Origin: Heterodera schachtii | Lineage: Eukaryota > Nematoda > Chromadorea > Rhabditida > Heteroderidae | Direction of reading: 5' to 3' | Length of the DNA stretch: 64,000 bases | Assembly: GCA_023374025.1 (NCBI GenBank) | Contig: SIJG01000107.1 | Span: forward strand, 1 to 64,000 | Shown: positions 41,176-50,342 of the stretch, one piece after another | Layout of the letters: each line of letters opens with the position of its first letter | How positions within the stretch are numbered: the stretch's first letter is position 1 | Translations under genes and position numbers: made by a program | Notes under the pieces: generated by a model | Seen by the model: only the letters and a program-made list of their open reading frames with translations | What the model was told of the DNA's origin: nothing | Databases searched by the model: none

Positions 41176-44100
41176 TCTTTGGTCCCGTGGTCCTCCTCAT
41201 TTGATGCGAGTAGACTCATTTCAGATTCATTTTTAAAATTTTTATTTGAACAAAATTTTCTCATTATTTTAAATGGGAAGCATAAACATGACCACACAAA
41301 ATTCAAAATCGAATAAATTGATTTTACACACCAATAAATACAAGAAATAATAATTATCATAAATAACATTATTATGCCAATCAATAATTCTGTCCATTTA
41401 GTCCAGCATTCTGGGTTTAAAACCATATCCCAACTCAAAATTTGTATTGAATCACATTTTTCCACTGGGGAACAAAAAATTTTGTTTTGGTACATCACGT
41501 TTCTTCTTGACCAATAAGTTATAGTACATTCATGGTCCACTATCAGGTACTCTCTTGGTAGATTGTATTTCATTTCTCTTATGTATGAATGGGTATAACA
41601 ACTGCCCGTACAACAAATTTCCGTTTTCTTTATTCGTTTTGGTGTTTTCAGAATAATTCCCAGTGAATCGCACTTGATTTTACAATCCTTACATCTAATT
41701 ATTTTTTCTGTTGTATTTTGACCATCAGCCAAAAAGACACAAGTAAATAACAGAATTGTCATGAAACCCAGCGACTCTTTTAATATTTTAGCCTTTGCTC
41801 TTGTAAGCATTGGATGATGGGTTCGTTTATCTTCTTTAATTTGTTTATCCTTCTCATTTTGTATCATTTCTTTAATTTCAATATTTTTATTTGATGTTTC
41901 ATTTAATCCTTGACAATTTAAATCTGTTAATCCCTTGGCACTCGCCTCCAACGGATAAATTTTACTAACAGGTCTCTCAACAATCCTTCCAGAAATTGTC
42001 TTAACATCCACACTTCTGATTGACCCTTGTGTGCCATTTAATTTTACAATTCTCGCCATTGGCCATACATTTCTTGGCCGCAACTCGTCTTCCATTAATA
42101 CAATTTCTCCAATTTTTGGTTCTCTAAATTCTTGTGATCTTGGACCCTTATGATACCACTGATTTCGGTTTCTCAGCATCAGCAAATATTCTCGATTCCA
42201 TCTTTCCCAAAAAATATCTAATGCTTTATTAGTCCGCTTCCATTTTTCTTTCAATTTTTCTTCTAATGATGTCTGACCCAACTTAAATTCATTATCATCA
42301 TGTTCTTCAGCATTTTCAGACAAAAATATCCCGAGTTCAGCTCCCGGATTAATAAAGTCAATTGGTCTCAGAGCTCTTTCCGCATCCGGTTCAATCGATA
42401 CATATGTTATTGGTCTCGAATTTAGAATTGTTTCCACTTCAGCTGCAAATGTGCGCAGCTCTTCCTTTCTTAGAATTATACGACCCAGTGCTGATTTAAA
42501 CGCATCTTTACACATTTTTACAAGCCGTTCAGCACATCCATTTTCCCAAGGAGATAATGCTGGAATAAATTTCCACCCAATTTTATTTTTTGTCAAATAT
42601 TCATCCAATTTATTGTTCCTATTATTCCTTTCTGCTTTAATATCGTGCATTCCTCCAGCTTTAGCAGCCAATTTGAAAGTTTGTGCATTATCAGAAATTA
42701 TATATTCTGGTTTCCCTCTTCTGCATGAAAATCTTCTCAGGACATGTAAAAATGATTCTGCTGTTAAATCAAATACGGGTTCAAAGTATACACCCCTTGT
42801 TGTAAGACAAGTAATTAATACAATCCAATATTTTGACTTTTCATCACCTTTTTTCTTTTTCACAAATGACGGACCCAAATAGTCTAAAGACACATTTTTA
42901 AATGGAAAGGTTCTTATCATCCTTTCTTTCGGATGCGAAGGCATTTTAGGCAACGCAAATGATGGCCCATGATTTTTTCTACATATTACACATTGTTTCA
43001 AAACTTTTTTCACAATATTTCTAACACCCGGTGACCAAAATTTGTTTAAAAAATTGTTTAAAGTTGCATCAACCCGTTCATGCATAACATCAATGTGTGA
43101 TTTCATAATAAGTATTTCCAAAATATTTGATCCTTTTGGAAAAACAATTGGTTTCTGAAACAATTCTGGTGTTTCTGATTTTCCCAAACGCGTTTTTAAC
43201 CGTATTAAACCATCAGAATCTTTTTCCCACTGAATTTGATTATTTTTGTTGATATAATCTTCCCACCCAACTTGTCCAAATCTCAGAATTATTTTTTCTA
43301 CAATTTTGTAGTCACTTGGTGATACATAATCTGGATCAGATATTTTCTGTAAAGCCTCAGAATTTATAACCTTTTTAGTTTTTATCAACCATTTTTTACA
43401 CATTTTAGCAACTCTTGTGAATATTATCACCATTTTATGCCACTCTTTATATCGTCCAAAATTGATAAATTCATTTACAGACTCAGTTGCTTTCAGAATT
43501 CCTGAAAATTCTGTTTCTCCGTTTTCTTTAAATTTATGTTGAATTTTATAACTCAATTCTGTCGGCCAAAATTCTTGTGGCTTTGTTAACCAATTAGGTC
43601 CATTCCACCATAATGGATGGGTACTCAATTCTTCCGCTGTACATCCTCTGCTTGCTACATCCGCTGGATTTTCTTCTGTGGGGATATAACTAAATTGTAG
43701 CTCGGTACTCATTCTGATTTCGATTAGTCGGTTCGCAACAAATCTTGGTTGATCGCTCTCCGACTTAACCCAACACAGTACAGGTTTTGAATCACACCAT
43801 AAGAATTTGTTTTTTATTTTTATTCCCAATTCGTTCTCCACGAATTTCATAGCCCTTGTTCCAATCAAAACCCCTAAAAGTTCCATTCTTGGTATGGAAA
43901 CTTTCATTTTTCTTGGTTTTAAGCGGCTCCTTGAGTACAATAAATTAACTTCACATTTTTCACAAGCATTTCTGAAATAAACACATGCCGCATATGCATC
44001 CTTCGATGCGTCTACAAAAACATGTAATTGATTATTTTCACTTTTACCCATTTCGATTCTTCTTTTGAATGTAAAATTAGCCTTTTTCCAGTTTTGTGTG

Positions 44101-45581
44101 ATCTGAATCCATTTTTCACTTTCATTTTCATTCAAATTGTCATCCCATTTTCTTTCCGAGTCCCATAAAGTCTGGAAAAATAATTTTGCCGGTAAAAGAC
44201 ACGGTGATGTCCATCCACAAGGATCAAAAATGGAATTTAAATCCTTTAAAACTCTTCTCCTTGTCATTTTTGAATTCGCTGGTTCTGCAAAATTAATTAA
44301 AAATTCATCTTTTTGTACATCCCATTGAACACCCATAATTTTTGGTTTTTCTTTTCCGAGTCTATCATTTTCTGGTATTTGATTATTAACCCAATAAGAA
44401 TTCGAAACGAATTCTCGCAAATTCATCCGAGCATCCGCAAATATTTGCTTCATTGCCATGTATTTTTCTATCGCTTCTTTTTCGTCTTTACATCCTACAA
44501 AGACATTGTCAACAAATAAATTTTTCTGAATTTCATTAGTAAGTTGTGAATCAATTTGACTTAAATGATACCGAACCGTCGCACCCAATAAAAACGGTGA
44601 GGAAATCACTCCAAATGGTACTCTTTTAAAACGTAGAACCAAAAGATTTTCCTTTGTAATTGGTTTACTTATATCTCTTACCCATAAAAATTTAACAAAT
44701 TCTCTGTCTTCCTCTTTTAACTCCAATGTCCAAAAGGCTCGTTGAATATCAGCCCATAAAGCAATTTTTGGTATTCGTGATCGTATTAAAAGCCCTGGGA
44801 GCTGTGGCATTTCGATTGGGCCACGAAAAAGCATGTCATTTAGGCATTTACCACTCCTTGTTTTTGCTGAGCCATCATAAACAATCCTTGGCTTTTTTCC
44901 CGGTGCGAAGACACAATGATGAGGGAGAAAATGTTCGCCAAACCCTTTTATTGAGGATTCTTCAACAATTTGCTCTTTTAAATTTTCTTTAAATGACTCA
45001 TCCAATGCTTTAAGCTGACTTGGGGTTACTCTCATTTTTTCTAACATACTCATTAAACGCCGGTATGCTATAGCAAAATTTGTTGGTAATTCTTCTCTAG
45101 GACCTTTCCATGGCCAACTTACCACGTATCTCCCATTTTTTCGTTGAACCGTTTCTTTAAACATTTTCAAGGCAATCTCATCATCCTTCTCTTCCGGGTT
45201 ATCCCATACTCCTATAGTTTCTAAATTCCAAAATTGTTTTGGTTCCTCAGTCTTTACACTGACTGCGGCTGTTATATTTTCAAATAATGATTCCAATTTA
45301 CCCGAATTATTTTTCATTTGACCGCAAATAATAGGGCCGACTGTTGTGTCCACTTTAAACAAATTTCCTTTAATCTGTTCGACCCCTTTAAAGAATTTCC
45401 AAAATTCTGCCATTCCAATTAGTATGTCAGGTTTTTCATCAATAAATTCAGTTTTGCCCGAATTTATGTCAATTCTCTTTAGTTTACCCGTAATCTGATC
45501 AATTCTGTTGACAATTAAGCTCTCTCTTTTTCCATTACTTAATTCCAGCTGTACCAAATATTTTGGAGATTTAATTCGAGT
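41046..45581 (-). CDS. BEL Pol with in-frame envelope N-terminal (Gn-like) segment
   Basis: It is in the same frame as gag, separated from it by a single TAA (45582-45584). It begins with protease-adjacent sequence, then BEL reverse transcriptase (FVDNVFVG in place of YxDD), RNase H (HVFVDASKDAYAA), integrase (CVICRKNHG, LDYLGPSF, IISDNAQTF, ENGCAERLVK). After the integrase the same frame continues into a signal-peptide-like stretch (GFMTILLFTCVFLADG), a Cys-rich ectodomain (EICCTGSCYTH) and a transmembrane anchor (LLIGIIMLFMIIIISCIYW), so an envelope subunit is fused to Pol. About 1,510 codons, uninterrupted. No catalytic residue appears lost. Confidence 0.9.
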   Translation of the reverse strand, partial: TRIKSPKYLVQLELSNGKRESLIVNRIDQITGKLKRIDINSGKTEFIDEKPDILIGMAEFWKFFKGVEQIKGNLFKVDTTVGPIICGQMKNNSGKLESLFENITAAVSVKTEEPKQFWNLETIGVWDNPEEKDDEIALKMFKETVQRKNGRYVVSWPWKGPREELPTNFAIAYRRLMSMLEKMRVTPSQLKALDESFKENLKEQIVEESSIKGFGEHFLPHHCVFAPGKKPRIVYDGSAKTRSGKCLNDMLFRGPIEMPQLPGLLIRSRIPKIALWADIQRAFWTLELKEEDREFVKFLWVRDISKPITKENLLVLRFKRVPFGVISSPFLLGATVRYHLSQIDSQLTNEIQKNLFVDNVFVGCKDEKEAIEKYMAMKQIFADARMNLREFVSNSYWVNNQIPENDRLGKEKPKIMGVQWDVQKDEFLINFAEPANSKMTRRRVLKDLNSIFDPCGWTSPCLLPAKLFFQTLWDSERKWDDNLNENESEKWIQITQNWKKANFTFKRRIEMGKSENNQLHVFVDASKDAYAACVYFRNACEKCEVNLLYSRSRLKPRKMKVSIPRMELLGVLIGTRAMKFVENELGIKIKNKFLWCDSKPVLCWVKSESDQPRFVANRLIEIRMSTELQFSYIPTEENPADVASRGCTAEELSTHPLWWNGPNWLTKPQEFWPTELSYKIQHKFKENGETEFSGILKATESVNEFINFGRYKEWHKMVIIFTRVAKMCKKWLIKTKKVINSEALQKISDPDYVSPSDYKIVEKIILRFGQVGWEDYINKNNQIQWEKDSDGLIRLKTRLGKSETPELFQKPIVFPKGSNILEILIMKSHIDVMHERVDATLNNFLNKFWSPGVRNIVKKVLKQCVICRKNHGPSFALPKMPSHPKERMIRTFPFKNVSLDYLGPSFVKKKKGDEKSKYWIVLITCLTTRGVYFEPVFDLTAESFLHVLRRFSCRRGKPEYIISDNAQTFKLAAKAGGMHDIKAERNNRNNKLDEYLTKNKIGWKFIPALSPWENGCAERLVKMCKDAFKSALGRIILRKEELRTFAAEVETILNSRPITYVSIEPDAERALRPIDFINPGAELGIFLSENAEEHDDNEFKLGQTSLEEKLKEKWKRTNKALDIFWERWNREYLLMLRNRNQWYHKGPRSQEFREPKIGEIVLMEDELRPRNVWPMARIVKLNGTQGSIRSVDVKTISGRIVERPVSKIYPLEASAKGLTDLNCQGLNETSNKNIEIKEMIQNEKDKQIKEDKRTHHPMLTRAKAKILKESLGFMTILLFTCVFLADGQNTTEKIIRCKDCKIKCDSLGIILKTPKRIKKTEICCTGSCYTHSYIREMKYNLPREYLIVDHECTITYWSRRNVMYQNKIFCSPVEKCDSIQILSWDMVLNPECWTKWTELLIGIIMLFMIIIISCIYWCVKSIYSILNFVWSCLCFPFKIMRKFCSNKNFKNESEMSLLASNEEDHGTKEWIKKKRNRRLKRLSLSTKMGSTMLFMLIIIIYRLNMLMLGLK

Positions 45582-47213
45582 TTATGATGTCTCTCGGATT
45601 GGCAATAAGTCTAAAAACCCATCTTCAATTCTAGGTGGACTCAAAATTTTAATTAATTCGTCACTGATAAACGGTATTTGACTCCCACCATCAAAAAATA
45701 CTGTTGCCAAAACACCTTTTCCTTTGTTAAAACCCGGATAAATCTTTATTTTTTTTGTCATTAAGATAGTTTCGTCTTTCACATTATTCATCCTGGTAAG
45801 GGCGACCAAATTTTCGTTTCGTAATTCTGTCTGAAAACGATTCTGTCTTTGTCGGTTCCCCAAATCGATTGCATTTGCACCTGTTCTGAATCTGTTTTGA
45901 CTCCTTGGACAGATTGCCTTATGGTGATCTTGGTGACATATTACACAATTTTTTCCCATACAATTGGTCTTTTCGTGACCTTTCCTTAGACATTTAAGGC
46001 ACCTTCCCTGCTCATTAATAATTTTAAGCCGTGCTTCTCTGCCGACTATCTGTCTGCAATTTGCTGCCCAATGCGGTTTCCCACATAAGAAACAATTCGG
46101 CATTGTCCCTGTTTTTCCGATATTTCTTCGGTCATTTTCTTGAACCGAAAAAACTCTTTTTACATCGCCGATTCTGTTATAATTATTTGGTCTGAACCCA
46201 TTTCCTTTGAATCTATTATTGCTTTTTTGTATTTCTTCAAATCTCTTCTGAGCAAATAAATTAGGGTTTAAACTCAAGCTTCTCGTACAGCGGAGTGCTT
46301 CTTCTCTTAATGATATTACTTCACTTAGACACTCTCTCCATCTCGAAACCTTCCATTTGAATCCCGATTCTTTTTCCTTTTTTAAAATTTCTAAAATTAT
46401 AGCCCTTGGAAATTTATTTTTCACTGCCATTAACAAAAATTCACCGTCTTCCCCTTCATGTAAACCCGAATTTTGTAATTGTCTACAAATTCGTTCTAAC
46501 TCCTCAAAGCATGAGCGGAGTGAATAATTTTCTCCCGTAGCCAAATAACCTTTTATGGCTCTTTCTGCTCTTCCTTTTAAACTCATCAGCAAATAAGAAC
46601 ATTTCTGAATATCCTGAATGTTTTTGTCTCCCACATTTACTTTAAATTGTTGCCAAAATGTTGGCCACATAAGTGGGTCTCCATCAAAATACGGCCATGG
46701 TGTCTTTGGAATGTTAATATTATCATTACCATTTCCCCTTCTTAATTCTTGAGTACTTCTCACCACGTGATTATTAACAATCTCTTCATTTGCTTCAGCC
46801 ATGTTCCCATTTCCTTTTACTTCTGCTTTTTCCCGAACTAATCTAACTGATTTCATACTTTCTGCCAAACTTTCCTCATCTTCTTTTGCCAAAATGATAT
46901 TTATCGTGTCTACCATTTCTCTACCATCTTCTACCCATTGATAAAAATGTCTCCCTCTGTGGACAAATAATCGATATCTCTCATTTTCATCATTTTGAGT
47001 TTCGTCGCCTAAACTCTTAATATATGCATCCCATTCATTGTGTTTGCTTTCGATGCGTTCCAATAATCCATTCATAAGAATTCTTTCTTCTCTTAATTTG
47101 TCTAATCCCTCTTCAGTTCTTTCTTGAGCCTCAGTGATCTGTCTAACCTCTTCTATTCTGCTTATCAATCTGTCAACCATTGTTCCTATTGCTGTTCGAA
47201 TTGGTTCTGACAT
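45582..47213 (-). CDS. BEL Gag and start of protease
   Basis: 543 codons from the ATG at 47213. It has an N-terminal coiled-coil-like charged region, a capsid-like domain with WPYFDGDPLMWPTFWQQF, typical of BEL/Pao Gag, and a cluster of Cys/His knuckles (CFLCGKPHWAANC, CLKCLRKGHEKTNC, CVICHQDHHKAIC). It ends in a protease-like FFDGGSQIPFISDEL, just before an in-frame TAA. The frame then continues into Pol, so the stop is either a programmed readthrough codon or an inactivating mutation. Confidence 0.9.
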   Translation of the reverse strand: MSEPIRTAIGTMVDRLISRIEEVRQITEAQERTEEGLDKLREERILMNGLLERIESKHNEWDAYIKSLGDETQNDENERYRLFVHRGRHFYQWVEDGREMVDTINIILAKEDEESLAESMKSVRLVREKAEVKGNGNMAEANEEIVNNHVVRSTQELRRGNGNDNINIPKTPWPYFDGDPLMWPTFWQQFKVNVGDKNIQDIQKCSYLLMSLKGRAERAIKGYLATGENYSLRSCFEELERICRQLQNSGLHEGEDGEFLLMAVKNKFPRAIILEILKKEKESGFKWKVSRWRECLSEVISLREEALRCTRSLSLNPNLFAQKRFEEIQKSNNRFKGNGFRPNNYNRIGDVKRVFSVQENDRRNIGKTGTMPNCFLCGKPHWAANCRQIVGREARLKIINEQGRCLKCLRKGHEKTNCMGKNCVICHQDHHKAICPRSQNRFRTGANAIDLGNRQRQNRFQTELRNENLVALTRMNNVKDETILMTKKIKIYPGFNKGKGVLATVFFDGGSQIPFISDELIKILSPPRIEDGFLDLLPIRETS

Positions 47214-47299
47214 TGACCCGTTTTATAGAATTCTTTAAATGAATACAAATTTAATTCCAATTTCAGACACTTTTAAGTCGCTTTAACCCTTAGGCCTTT

Positions 47300-47323
47300 T
47301 TTACCCTTCGGCCGTTGCACCAA
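47300..47323 (-). other. BEL primer-binding site
   Basis: On the minus strand, right after the 5' LTR end, the sequence TTTGGTGCAACGGCCGAAGG follows. The TGG two bases in fits pairing with a tRNA CCA end. This supports the minus orientation of the element. Confidence 0.6.
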
Positions 47324-47324
47324 A

Positions 47325-47571
47325 TGTCGAGACTCTATGAATTAATTCGACCTTCTAAGGAATTATCCTTAGGAATTAACCGATTTAATATTAAATTATA
47401 TTATTTCTCCCGAATTTCCCAATGACTCAACAAATTTATTTGCACAATTGAATGATCAAATGAATGACAATTTGGTCCCATTTTTGGCTTCTTAAATACT
47501 CTTTTCCGTCACAATTTGCTTATTCATCATCTCTTTCTTGTGATCTTTCGTCGCGCTTATCGGCGGCGACA
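47325..47571 (-). repeat. BEL 5' LTR
   Basis: 247 bp, one visible mismatch to 32431-32677. 5' LTR in the minus orientation, followed by the CAGTG duplication at 47572. Confidence 0.95.
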
Positions 47572-47747
47572 CAGTGAATAAAAATTATTTTTGCTCAATT
47601 TTGGCTGAAAATTATGTCACTATTCGTCACTATTTTGGACTTTTTGTCACTATTTTGGCATTTTTGCTCACTATTTTAGTTAACTATTTTGGGGTTTTTG
47701 GCCACTAAAAGTCACATCCCTAGTATTTACATAAAAAATGATCCCTA

Positions 47748-48430
47748 CTGATCACAAATATGACCTTTATTTTGCAAAATTCCGAACCCTGAACCCGGTT
47801 ATTTGGCGCAACTACAAATTTTAAAAAAATTTTTTTGCTTATTGCGCTAAAAAACCGGCGCACACTCGACTACGGCGGCCAGTAGGTGGGGCGAGACTAC
47901 GGGCTACGGAAGAAGTCCGCGCGTGATCCGCAGGCGGTTGACTGATTGGCGGGGGCCCTTCGGGCCCCCGCAGTCAACCGCCTGTGGCGCTCGTCAGACT
48001 TTTTCCTCCGCCCTCCGTCTCGTCCCACTACTTGCTCCGTCTTCGCATGCTCCCTTTTGCGAAAATTGATGTCATAACCATGTCAGCAACCTCGAAAACC
48101 ATTAAAAATTTGTTTTTCTTTTAATTTATAAATTTTAAATTTTGTTCGAATTAGGGTTCGGTGTTCGGAATTTTGCAAAATAAATGCCATATTCGTGATC
48201 AGCGCCACAAATTACCCTAGAAGATTATTTAAAATGTCTTTTTAGTGCTTTTTATAGTGCGGTCATTTGAGTCCCAGCTGAGTTTGGCACTCCAATCCCG
48301 GCACTTTTTCAGCCTGAAAAAGGGCAAGCGCGCCCCTAATTCTATTTTTCCAACCCATTTCGAACCTTTTTACATCGATTCTGACCGTTTTTAAGCAATT
48401 TTGAGTTTGGTGACTATGATCAATATTTAC
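47748..48430. repeat. Remaining left arm, centre and right arm of the foldback element
   Basis: Starts with the duplicated CTGATCAC. The segment 47748-47795 is inverted at 48150-48210 (TATTTTGCAAAATTCCGAAC on one side). The middle is GC-rich and imperfectly palindromic around 47958. The far end mirrors 30519-30745. Confidence 0.75.
47931..47985. repeat. Central GC-rich hairpin of the foldback element
   Basis: CAGGCGGTTGACTG pairs with CAGTCAACCGCCTG, enclosing GGGGGCCC-TTC-GGGCCCCC. A nearly perfect stem-loop of more than 20 bp at the exact symmetry centre of the element. Confidence 0.85.
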
Positions 48431-49107
48431 CAAAAATCAAGATAAATTGTTTTTTTATATAAATCTTGATAAAATTTGGCTTAATGGATTATCCATAGCT
48501 GAAGGACCGCCCAGAACCAATAACTGACCCCATTTGCTGATTGGCGAAGAACTAAATTTAAAATGAACAGCACCAATAAGAAAAGTATAGAAAGTTGTTT
48601 AATGTACAATAATAAATGCCGAGGAACCATTGCCAATGCAAACTAATTATTTATAGGAGGCGGAGAAGCAGCAAATTGGCGCAATTTGGCCTATTGCAAA
48701 AGGCACCACATTTCTTTGACAGAAAGATACGTCCGACTGGTCCAAGCGATCAGAGGGAGGCGAATGAACCGAACGAATGTTAGGTGGCCCATTGGTTGGC
48801 CAATGGAAGGGTCTTTTCCTAAGTGCGCAAATGTTTGCCCCCCCCCCCCCCCCCCTAATTATCTAATTAAACAATGTGTTGCTCACAATGTCTCCTTGTT
48901 GCCCGTTCATTCACCATATCTTAATCCCTTTTTTTTACCTTTTCCCATATTTAGAGACGATCAGTAACAGGGATCTTAGGAAAAAATGGGGCCGGAACAT
49001 GAGAAGCCGGGACAGGGATCGGATTTTCAACCGGGACAGGGATTTAGGAGAAACCGGGAATTTTTCCACGAAAAAAAATTATTTTTTAAGTGAAAATATT
49101 GTAAAAT
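48431..49107. other. Spacer with a dispersed repeat
   Basis: Contains a 15-nt poly-C run near 48840 and the family-B repeat at 48985-49070. A short GA/GC-rich stretch at 48655-48830 is open on the plus strand but resembles nothing I know. Confidence 0.4.
48985..49070. repeat. Dispersed repeat (family B)
   Basis: Inverse of the 18480-18560 copy (GAGAAGCCGGGAC, CCGGGACAGGGAT). Non-coding. Confidence 0.5.
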
Positions 49108-49109
49108 AC

Positions 49110-50342
49110 CGTATATGCTCTAATTATCCCCCTGTCTCCTTTAATCCCACTGTCTCCTATTATCCCCCCCTTTCTGAGGAGGTTGAACAATAATCCCCCC
49201 GTCTCCTTTTATCCCCCCGGGGGGATAAATGGAATTTTTATTCTTTCGAAAAATTTAATAAAAATTTATTAATTCAAAATCGAAACTCAAAAATAATACA
49301 AAAAATCACAGACCCCCTCCTCTCCCCCTCACAATCAGAATGATGCCTCAGAATCGGACGACACCCAACTCGTACTAGGCCAACTCGTACTGCCCCAACT
49401 CGTATTGTTTTTCGACAAAAAAATCGTCATAACTTTTGTAAAGGTCGACCAAATTAAACATTCTTGGTATCATTCGATAGCCCTTAGAATTCTCTACCTA
49501 ACTGCAAAATGTAAGAAAATTTTATTTTGAAACTTGTTGGGTAGATAGAGAATTTTAAGGGCTATTGAATGATACCAAGAATGTTTAATTTGGTATGACT
49601 TTAATAAAAGTTATGACAATTTTTTGCGAAAAACAGTTCGAGTTGGGGCAGTACGAGTTGGGTATTACCCTCAGAATCACCATATATGCAGGGATTCTGA
49701 TGCCTTAACAAAGTCCTAACCAAAATCTAATTTCAAATTCTTAATTAGCGCCCTAAAATACCCCTAAAGACATATAAAATTTCGGATTTTCCTGTGTTTT
49801 AATTTATGAAAACTCCTTTTCAGAATGGAATGTTGAATTTTTTCTGAAAAATTGAAAATTTCCAGAATTAGTGGAAGAATTTTTCATCTTTACTTTTGAA
49901 AATCAAATAAAACAAATAAAATTCTTCCAGTTTTTCTTTATTTTAAAGCTTTATCCACTAACATTGTCCAACCCTGAAGCGATGATGAATTTCCAAAAAT
50001 TAGCGTAAATTTCACGGGCTCAAAAATGAAAAAATTTAAAAACAAATTCCAAATTTTCTTAAGGGTTTTCTCAAAATTTTGTGAATATTTGACATTTTTC
50101 AAAATTTTCATATAAAAATTCAGAAATTATTTAACAAAAATACAAAAAAAAAAAAATAATTTTTTTTGCTGCGGTGACATTTTTTGGCGACATGTTCAAA
50201 AAAATTTCAAAGATTTTTCACTAATAAAAATCAATCGAAAAATAATCCCCCAGTCTCCATTTATCCCCCCGTATCTAATAATCCCCCCTTTCTGGGAAGG
50301 TTGAACAATAATCCCCCCGGGGGGATAATTAGAGCATATACG
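49110..50342. mobile_element. Inverted-repeat element (MITE) with subterminal direct repeats
   Basis: The left end GTATATGCTCTAATTATCCCC is inverted at the right end (GGGGATAATTAGAGCATATAC). Just inside, both ends carry a second motif in the same orientation, CCTTTCTG then GGTTGAACAATAATCCCCC. About 1.23 kb, no coding capacity. A TA duplication is possible at the outermost bases, which would suit Tc1/mariner relatives, but it is not certain. A smaller foldback lies inside. Confidence 0.75.
49364..49668. repeat. Inner foldback element with CAACTCGTACT ends
   Basis: CCCAACTCGTACT...CCCCAACTCG at the left is inverted as CGAGTTGGGGCAGTACGAGTTGGG at the right. The arms (about 49385-49505 and 49545-49660) share long stretches including AAATTAAACATTCTTGGTATCATTC. 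About 300 bp, non-coding, nested within the larger MITE. Confidence 0.8.

Larger units (their letters stand above)
32431..47571 (-). mobile_element. BEL/Pao LTR retrotransposon with envelope, split by a gypsy element
   Basis: LTRs at 32431-32677 and 47325-47571 (247 bp each, TG...CA) differ at one position I can see (T versus A, 13th base). They are flanked by a perfect 5-bp duplication CAGTG (32426-32430 and 47572-47576). On the minus strand the order is gag, protease, RT, RNase H and integrase, then two envelope-like regions and a long extra C-terminal extension. A gypsy element sits in the envelope at 35483-40570. The near-identical LTRs show a recent insertion. A purine tract beside the 3' LTR is not evident. 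Confidence 0.95.
32001..47722. mobile_element. hAT-like non-autonomous element 2 (split)
   Basis: Terminal inverted repeats TAGGGATGTGACTTTTAG (32001 onward) and the inverse CTAAAAGTCACATCCCTA (ending 47722). They are flanked by the 8-bp duplication GTATTTAC (31993-32000 and 47723-47730). The interior is rich in the phrase GTCACTATTTTGGC on both sides of the later BEL insertion. Without that insertion it is about 576 bp and has no coding capacity. Confidence 0.8.
30746..47747. mobile_element. hAT-like non-autonomous element 1 (split)
   Basis: Ends are TAGGGATCATTT...ATGTAA (30746 onward) and the inverse ...TTACATAAAAAATGATCCCTA ending at 47747. Flanking 8-bp direct repeats CTGATCAC (30738-30745 and 47748-47755) are the classic hAT target duplication. 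It carries no transposase. Excluding later insertions it is about 1.27 kb, mostly an imperfect tandem duplication. Confidence 0.75.
30519..48430. mobile_element. Palindromic foldback element, split by nested insertions
   Basis: The outermost element of the nest. The left arm (30519-30745) and the right end (about 48190-48430) are inverted copies: both hold TTGATCATAGTCACCAAACTC, AACGGTCAGAATCGATGT, AGGGGCGCGCTTGCCC, and AATTTGTGGCGCTGATCAC. The left arm resumes at 47756 after the insertions, and the arms converge on a GC-rich hairpin at 47931-47985. Without insertions the element is about 910 bp, almost wholly palindromic, and non-coding. Arms of this length fit a foldback or long-TIR MITE. 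Its outer borders and target duplication are not certain. Confidence 0.75.

Noticed and set aside
47881..48010. Possible rRNA or structured RNA gene in the GC-rich stretch
   Set aside because: The GC-rich sequence is the palindromic centre of the foldback element; no rRNA or tRNA landmark was seen.
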